DNA of 24,476 bases from a virus: IMG/VR virus record IMGVR_UViG_3300045738_000341, positions 1 to 24,476 of that record. The stretch is one strand, 5' to 3'. A program made the translations under genes and the position numbers. Below are positions 18,575-24,476 of the stretch, piece after piece; the stretch's first letter is position 1, and each line of letters starts with the position of its first letter. The notes beneath the pieces are model-generated. The model was not told the DNA's origin. It did not search any database and saw only the letters and a list, made by a program, of their open reading frames with translations.

Positions 18575-21500
18575 TCATTCGTCTGGGACAACTGGAATTG
18601 CTCCCCTCATCAGCCGCGACCCACCGTATCCCCTAGATGTGGGGCTTACCCCGCGCCTCATCTTCTCTGGCTTCACTTTATCTTCTTCACTGAAAACCCC
18701 GTTTTTTACCCCAGCGTCTTCGTAAAACTCCTCAAAGTTATCTATCACCTTCATTGCTTCCGTATGCCAATCGCGTACCCACGGCCACTTGTTGTTCTCC
18801 CAGTTGGCTGCCTTCCTGTGAAACTCCTCCCGCGTCAGCTTTTTGTCTAGTCCCCAGCCAGTTGGGGACATTCTTTTTATGTCGGCATTCACTGCCCGTT
18901 GGGCAGCGTCTTCGTCAAGTATCTCCGGGTACTCCGGGGATGTGTAAGTTTTAATAAGCTCCGAGTAATGATCCCACGCAGTGTCCATGTCACCGAGGGC
19001 AACAGCCCTCTGCCATTTCTTAATGCGGTCATACGCTGGGTCAATGTTGTCCAACTGTGCCTCCAGTGTCTGCCCCTTGTATCTTTTTACATCATCAAGC
19101 GGGAAGAAACTTCTAATGCCGTTCACGGCGTTATCAAACTTCACCCTTCCGGGGTCAATGAACTGGTCAACTACCTTGTAGACCGGAGCCATCTGCCTTA
19201 TGAACCTGTCCCCCCCGTATTCCAATGAGCCTGTCTGCCCTACCTCTATACCGAAGCGTACTATCGCCTCAGATTTTGACATGAGCCAACTGCCGGGGTG
19301 CATTGCGGCCCTCATCCTGCCCTCATTTAACATGGACTCAAACCAAGGGCCAAGCAGTGGGATGGAGCTAACACTCATGGAAACCCAAGCCTTAAACTTG
19401 TCTCCTTCTAGTTCCTTGTCCCAAGGATACCCCTTTGATGGCTGCCGCCCGTAGACAAAGTAGTTGTACAACCCTATCAGAAAAGCCGCTATCAGTGCAG
19501 ACGGTACGGTTGCCATCAGGAACGAAAGGAGAAGTATGAAGTCGGCCAGTATTGATACGCTTATATCACCCTTGGTTCCCTGCCTGCTCCTTGTAAGCAG
19601 GAAGGAGTGTCTTCCTACGTTTTGCAGCGCGTTCACACCCCAACCCATGAGGGTAAATATAAAATTGTAGAGCTGATCCAGCTTGATTCCAGCAGGTCGG
19701 TTGCTTGGGGTGGCTGCGTTGTGAAGGGTTACAATGCCCTCGGCAACACGGTTCCTTTGTTGGTCATTCAAGAACCTCACAGTAGACTTGTCTTCTGCCA
19801 AGTCCAGTTGTTGCAGGAAGCTCCTCGCCTCTGCTTGGAAGTTAACAACACCGCCCCTTGATAGCATACTAAGCCCCTCATTAAAGGAGGCTTTGTTTGC
19901 CCTCATTAATCCAAGGTACGCCCCCAACAACTCCTCCTCTGTTATCTCCTCTGATAAATCCTCCCCTGCATCCATCCTCCTTTTGTATACCGTTCTTAAC
20001 CTTTCCTCTATCCGCTTCAAGAAAGTGTCCCCTATTGCCATGAGGTGAAGGTTGCTTCCTATGTCCCCCATGCGCGGAAACACAGTGCGGCCAATCATCG
20101 CCTGCATTGCCTCTATCTCTCCCCATGCCGCCCTTATTGACCGTACAGATTCTTGGACTAGTGGCGTGGTGCTATCAAACTCTCTCACCCCACGGCCAGC
20201 AGTTGACAGGTCTCCTTGAAATGACCGCTCGGTTTCAGTTGGTGTGACTGGCATCCCAAGCCCAGCCTCATGCAACAGCCTGTACTCATGGATGCGTAGT
20301 GGCATATGGACAACCAACTCCTCCACCAGTGGGGCCATCATCCCACGAAACGGGGCTATGGCCTTGTCTATCCCTTTGGCGTTTCGGATACCCTCAACAA
20401 ACATGGGTAATGACTTCAAAATTGAATCAGGAGCAGACCAGTTCCACTTAACCTTCTTCACCTTCTTCCCCTCCACCGTCTCACTTGTCCTTATGTCCAA
20501 GCCGATGGAATATTTCAGAAGGGATGCCGCTGCTGCCCCCCCCATCTTGCTGACCATCATTGGAAATCTTTTAAGAAGGCCCATTGCAAAAGCCTGTGTT
20601 CCGCTCTGCCCTTGTGCAAACGCCAGTGACAGCCCCCCGATAACATTGGCATCAATTGCGTTCCTAACAAGTGGGCCACCAGTCAACAGCGTAAACCCTA
20701 TCAGTGACTTGCCGAACCTTATGATGATGTTGGGGGCAACCTCCTGTTGTTGTTCTGCGCTCTGTGTTCCATGCGCCTTCTCATAGGTGTTTACATAACT
20801 CCTTAGCTTGCGCCCCCAGTAGCTTAGTTGCGCGTGTGGTGGGTGGAAGGCTTCCCCTTCCTTCACCTCAAGCTTCATCTCCTTGGCCACCTGCCTTTGA
20901 ACCCTCCTGTGGGTGTGCTTTAGCCCCGGCTTTGTTTCGGTTGGGCCGAACTTCGCCCCCGGTTCTGTAAGCTGCCTAGCCCTCTCGTCTGCCTTGTCAC
21001 TTAGGGATTGCAACTCCTGCTCCATTGACTTGAGTCCAGAGATTACATTTTGCAAAGCTCTTCCGCTGCCAAGGATGGCAAATCTCCTGAGGTCAAACGT
21101 GCTGTTGAATCCATACTGGTAGAAAAAGTACGGGCCTATCTCTGCCCCTCTGGCCTTTGCAAACGGCCCCTCTGCGGCATAACTGTGGTATCCCGTGGTT
21201 GGGTCACCGTCTTTATTCGGCAACACGTTTCCCTCCAATGAGTTTAGTATCTTGCCATACTCTTCCAGTATATAGACCTTGATGTCGCCGGGGGGGTTGT
21301 CGGTTCGCGAGGCTATCAACTCTACAATCTGCTCGGTAGTTAAAGGCTCTTTGCTTTGTGAAACCTCTTCGGCCACTATGTTGTACACAGCTTCAAGCGG
21401 ACTCCGCGTAGTAAACAGTGGGTTCCTGTCCACCAGAAACGCATAGAGGGCTTCCGGTCTTGACAAAAACAAAGCATCAAAGTCTTTTGGTGTTAGCGTT

Positions 21501-24476
21501 GTTCTTTCGCCGTTCCTGTCCTTCAGATCTTTCCAAGCTTGGACAAGCTTTCTTCCCTCTTCACTGAACACACGCGGGAGGAATGTTTTTCCCTTGGACA
21601 GTGGCATCCTGACTATGGACTTGCTTTTGCCCGGACGCTTGATGATGTAATCAGGGGTCATTGAATTATCTATGCCCCCAAGGTTCTTGTTGTAGTCGTA
21701 AGCTTCTGTGGTTATGTCCCCTTCAAATTTCAAGAAGGCCATGTCTGCCTTTGTGACTTGCTGGCCACTGCCTGTAAATTCCCCTTCCCTTAGGTTCCGG
21801 CCCCCTTCTTGGTGTGATGCCCTGAGTTCATTTCCGATCACCTTGTTCCACTCCTCCAGTATCTTCTGCGTGGACTCGCCAGACAAACGGGACACTAAGC
21901 CGTGACTCTTTGCCGCAGCCACTGCCATGTTCTTCCACTTGTCCTCATACTTTGCAGCCCATGTTGCCATCCTGTTAAAGTACAGGTTGTGTTTACGCAC
22001 CAGTTGCTTGACCACTTCAGAGGATCGCAGTGGGAGGTTGAGCAACATCTGATCCATGACAGACCAGTATGTTTTCTGGAACAATGTCCTTACGTTCTGC
22101 GCCGGGTGCATCACCATCTCGGACAAGAATATATTATCAAGCGCAGACTTCCACGCAACGTAGTAGTCATAGTACAACGCGCTGGAGTCATTTATCCTGA
22201 GCCACTCTTCAATTGCCGTCATCGCTTCTGACATCTTGGCAAGTTCACCCCAGCCCTCTGTGCTGGACAGGAACCTGACCTTGATAAGCTTGCTTGGCTT
22301 GCCTTTAACGCCGGGGACGGGAACCTTCAACGTGTTCTGCTCATACTTGTCGGGCATCACAGCGTCTTCAACTTTCCTCTTGCCGTTCTCCATCCATACA
22401 AACGTCGGGGTTTCAATTGCGTTCGTGTGCTTGGTCAGCAACGCAAGGTGGTTCTTTATCTCCGGGTCATTGAGGAATTTTTCCACCACCTTTGCGGCAT
22501 CATAGTGGGCCTGCAATGAGAGCAACTTATCGTTAACTAATTTGTAATGCTTCTGGAAAATGAGGCGCTTCTGTTCTGCCTTCTTGGAGTAGTCCGTCAC
22601 CAGCCTGACCGCCTTGGCTATGGCCTTGTTCTTTACTTCTGTCTTCTGGTTCTCAACACCTGAGATAAGTTCCTGCGCCAACTTGCCAATGCCCTCTGTG
22701 CCTATCCTGTCGGCAAACACCAGAGCCAATGCGTTCTCCTTTAAGCTGTGGTTGGCGGCCAACAATCCTGCTGCCATTCTCCACTGCTTGTATCTCTTGT
22801 CCCCCTCTGGTGGCAGCGGCGGGATTGTAACCCCCTGTGTCGCAGCCATGTTGGCCTGCGTCCTCTCATATCTATACTGTTCCAGTATAGCGTCAGCCAG
22901 TGCAACCACATCTCTGGCAGTGGCGTTGACGTTTGTGTTCAGAAGTTTTGTACCTTTGGCAGTCCGCGTAATCATTCGCGCAATCTGTATTGCCTTGCCC
23001 TTTATGTTGGCCGGGTTTCCGTACTCCTCAACAGCCGTGTCCATGTCCTCCGCTATTGTTGCCAGCACACCGAGGCTTCTTATGTCTGTCTCTGTTGAAC
23101 TCAAGGCAAGCACGGCAACCCTTAGCTGTGTCTCTGCCTCTCTTTGGATGTGGGAATGTAGGGCTTCCTCGTCAAACTTCTCGGAAGCAAGGGCCATCAT
23201 CTTCCTGAATGACTCGCCCTCTATCTCCTTGGCCATGTCTTCTGCCCGCCATAAAACCCAATCAAGCTGGTAATGTAACTTCTTATAAAATTCCAATGAG
23301 ACTTCAGCCATTGCAGTTGCAAGGTCTGGCCTTTCCTCTGCCATGTATTTGTCGTGCAGCGCCTTGTAGTCCCTGATCTTTACTCCGTTCTCGTCAAGAA
23401 CCTCACCGATCTCCCTGACTAGCTTAGATTTTAACAGGTCATGTGCGTTTTTAGACAGGTCTTTCGGTATGTGTTTTTTTAGTATCCTGTCTACTTCATT
23501 AATGGCTGCCGCTGCTTGGTTAAGTAAAATCTCCTTCCTCCTAAACTTATCTGTCAGGACTACACCTTCTTTCTTACCCCTGCCCGCCAACCTTTCTATC
23601 TCTAAGTCTTTCCTTAGTTGGGCCGCGCTTCCAAGTGACCTGATGTGGCCTGAGTTAATTGCATCCCTTACCAGCAAGCCTCCCGGTCTGGCAGCCCTGT
23701 TGAAGTCCAGCCCCTTGCCAGTCTTCAGCATCTTGCTGACCTCCCGAAGGAACCTTCGGCGCTCGGCACGCTCACTCACTGATTGGGATACCTTTATGTA
23801 TTTGTTGTTTAGTATCGCCCCCAGTATATCCAACATGACATTCCCGAAGCGTTTCATAAGCGGGTCTGTCCTGTTCTTAACCAGTTCCCTAGCAAAAGAT
23901 TCATCCGGGTTGATCACCGGATAGACAAGGTCAATTAATTCATTGAGGTTCTTTGCCTCGCCTTCGGTTATGGAGCCTGAGATTGCACTGCTTGGGTCAA
24001 GGGAGAACTCACCGTTGTTGGCAACGGATGACTTGACTTGGTTGCTGTCAAACACCGCTATGTTTTTGCGGTTATGCTCATTGACAAAGTAGGAATCAAA
24101 CCCAGCATACTTAATGAAGCGCGTAAACTTCTCAACCACATCCCAGTTGTTGGCCTCCAGTGACTTCCCTTTAGTGTAGCCTTCTGTTTCTGCCAGTCTT
24201 GAGTCACTTGCAGCCTCAAGTATTTGGTCTAAGTGCTTCACCTTTTCCACAGCAAAGCTTCCCCCAAGTCTTTCAAGAGCCTCTGAAATTCTGGCAGACT
24301 GCTCTTTGTATGCGGCAACCTCCTCTGCTATCTCCTCCTTGGTTAGCCCCTCCTCCTCAAGCTGTTTTTCATCTGGCTTGGCTTGGTAGTTAAGTACGTC
24401 CTTTAACCTAGCATCAGAACTCCACGCCTTGCTTTGATCAACTTCGCCAAGCAAGTACTTTACGTCCGCTTCTGCT
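18575..24476 (-). CDS. giant virion-type / large polyvalent protein (partial, N-terminus beyond window)
   Basis: At least 1966 residues are visible. The frame stays open to the window edge, and the first possible start inside it is only a TTG at 24454, so the true start is outside. Most is helical and charged. Two hydrophobic regions stand out, at about 1245-1285 (LIGFTLLTGGPL..NVIGGLSLAFAQG) and 1630-1668 (DFILLLSFLMATVPSALIAAFLIGLYNYF). Motifs such as MHPAQNVRTLFQ (about 785) and the long helical C-terminus resemble large polyvalent or internal virion proteins ejected with DNA. I see no single-subunit RNA polymerase HDS motif in this part, nor any clear protease or methyltransferase site; such domains could be in the missing N-terminus. 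Confidence 0.85.
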   Translation of the reverse strand, partial: AEADVKYLLGEVDQSKAWSSDARLKDVLNYQAKPDEKQLEEEGLTKEEIAEEVAAYKEQSARISEALERLGGSFAVEKVKHLDQILEAASDSRLAETEGYTKGKSLEANNWDVVEKFTRFIKYAGFDSYFVNEHNRKNIAVFDSNQVKSSVANNGEFSLDPSSAISGSITEGEAKNLNELIDLVYPVINPDESFARELVKNRTDPLMKRFGNVMLDILGAILNNKYIKVSQSVSERAERRRFLREVSKMLKTGKGLDFNRAARPGGLLVRDAINSGHIRSLGSAAQLRKDLEIERLAGRGKKEGVVLTDKFRRKEILLNQAAAAINEVDRILKKHIPKDLSKNAHDLLKSKLVREIGEVLDENGVKIRDYKALHDKYMAEERPDLATAMAEVSLEFYKKLHYQLDWVLWRAEDMAKEIEGESFRKMMALASEKFDEEALHSHIQREAETQLRVAVLALSSTETDIRSLGVLATIAEDMDTAVEEYGNPANIKGKAIQIARMITRTAKGTKLLNTNVNATARDVVALADAILEQYRYERTQANMAATQGVTIPPLPPEGDKRYKQWRMAAGLLAANHSLKENALALVFADRIGTEGIGKLAQELISGVENQKTEVKNKAIAKAVRLVTDYSKKAEQKRLIFQKHYKLVNDKLLSLQAHYDAAKVVEKFLNDPEIKNHLALLTKHTNAIETPTFVWMENGKRKVEDAVMPDKYEQNTLKVPVPGVKGKPSKLIKVRFLSSTEGWGELAKMSEAMTAIEEWLRINDSSALYYDYYVAWKSALDNIFLSEMVMHPAQNVRTLFQKTYWSVMDQMLLNLPLRSSEVVKQLVRKHNLYFNRMATWAAKYEDKWKNMAVAAAKSHGLVSRLSGESTQKILEEWNKVIGNELRASHQEGGRNLREGEFTGSGQQVTKADMAFLKFEGDITTEAYDYNKNLGGIDNSMTPDYIIKRPGKSKSIVRMPLSKGKTFLPRVFSEEGRKLVQAWKDLKDRNGERTTLTPKDFDALFLSRPEALYAFLVDRNPLFTTRSPLEAVYNIVAEEVSQSKEPLTTEQIVELIASRTDNPPGDIKVYILEEYGKILNSLEGNVLPNKDGDPTTGYHSYAAEGPFAKARGAEIGPYFFYQYGFNSTFDLRRFAILGSGRALQNVISGLKSMEQELQSLSDKADERARQLTEPGAKFGPTETKPGLKHTHRRVQRQVAKEMKLEVKEGEAFHPPHAQLSYWGRKLRSYVNTYEKAHGTQSAEQQQEVAPNIIIRFGKSLIGFTLLTGGPLVRNAIDANVIGGLSLAFAQGQSGTQAFAMGLLKRFPMMVSKMGGAAAASLLKYSIGLDIRTSETVEGKKVKKVKWNWSAPDSILKSLPMFVEGIRNAKGIDKAIAPFRGMMAPLVEELVVHMPLRIHEYRLLHEAGLGMPVTPTETERSFQGDLSTAGRGVREFDSTTPLVQESVRSIRAAWGEIEAMQAMIGRTVFPRMGDIGSNLHLMAIGDTFLKRIEERLRTVYKRRMDAGEDLSEEITEEELLGAYLGLMRANKASFNEGLSMLSRGGVVNFQAEARSFLQQLDLAEDKSTVRFLNDQQRNRVAEGIVTLHNAATPSNRPAGIKLDQLYNFIFTLMGWGVNALQNVGRHSFLLTRSRQGTKGDISVSILADFILLLSFLMATVPSALIAAFLIGLYNYFVYGRQPSKGYPWDKELEGDKFKAWVSMSVSSIPLLGPWFESMLNEGRMRAAMHPGSWLMSKSEAIVRFGIEVGQTGSLEYGGDRFIRQMAPVYKVVDQFIDPGRVKFDNAVNGIRSFFPLDDVKRYKGQTLEAQLDNIDPAYDRIKKWQRAVALGDMDTAWDHYSELIKTYTSPEYPEILDEDAAQRAVNADIKRMSPTGWGLDKKLTREEFHRKAANWENNKWPWVRDWHTEAMKVIDNFEEFYEDAGVKNGVFSEEDKVKPEKMRRGVSPTSRGYGGSRLMRGAIPVVPDE
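22873..22889. promoter_or_regulatory. weak palindrome match inside the giant gene
   Basis: TATACTGTTCCAGTATA has perfect 7-bp outer arms but breaks the consensus near the centre. It is the only match in the - strand half and lies within codons for ILEQYRY. It is probably a coding coincidence. Confidence 0.25.

Noticed and set aside
22873-22889. Thirteenth regulatory palindrome
   Set aside because: It breaks the consensus at the core and lies deep in a coding region of the opposite strand; it is listed at low confidence only.

Overview
This window is a piece of a tailed double-stranded DNA phage or prophage of a bacterium. It holds a DnaB-type helicase, recombination nucleases, a tyrosine integrase with small HTH proteins beside it, an HNH endonuclease, and part of a very large virion-type protein. 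There are many tiny unknown genes, frequent 4-bp ATGA overlaps and almost no spare DNA. Base composition is near-balanced. The host cannot be named from the sequence. Integrase plus excisionase-like and HTH genes suggest a temperate ancestry.

Layout: positions 235-18410 are all on the + strand and look like the early, regulatory and replication half. (1) 1-1084: structured leaders around a small gene, with about 200 bases of possible structured RNA. (2) 1085-3736: small accessory genes, including a 2H-phosphoesterase candidate, a zinc-ribbon protein and a tandem DUF5710-like protein. (3) 3887-7384: a three-gene module of MoxR-type AAA+ ATPase, an unknown partner, and a HExxH plus von Willebrand A protein. 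(4) 7500-10100: a tightly overlapping run with a MESH1/SpoT-like HD hydrolase, an HNH endonuclease and a helix-hairpin-helix protein related to the C-terminal domain of IS110-type transposases. (5) 10104-10535: a strict 36-bp periodic array that I cannot match to any known element. (6) 10566-12234: HTH and small genes, a terminator, and an RlpA-like cell-wall protein. (7) 12311-17021: a recombination and replication cluster with an annealing-protein candidate carrying ten perfect 12-bp repeats, four consecutive PD-(D/E)XK-like proteins and the helicase. (8) 17008-18410: two HTH proteins and the integrase. After 18410 the strand flips, and 18575 to the window edge is one giant - strand gene that runs off the end.

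The most striking feature is a 17-bp palindrome, TATACTGTNACAGTATA, present 12 times in the + half, 11 of them in leaders or gene junctions. Read as a hairpin it is a 7-bp stem with a 3-nt loop. Five copies overlap the stop codon of the upstream gene. The five copies within 13 nt of the next ATG precede genes with no visible Shine-Dalgarno. I read it as a phage-wide transcription control element (operator or hairpin promoter) or an RNA element. Three copies sit inside longer imperfect hairpins with G-U pairs, which points to RNA-level structure there. Together with the 36-bp array, this is the best candidate for an undescribed system in the window.
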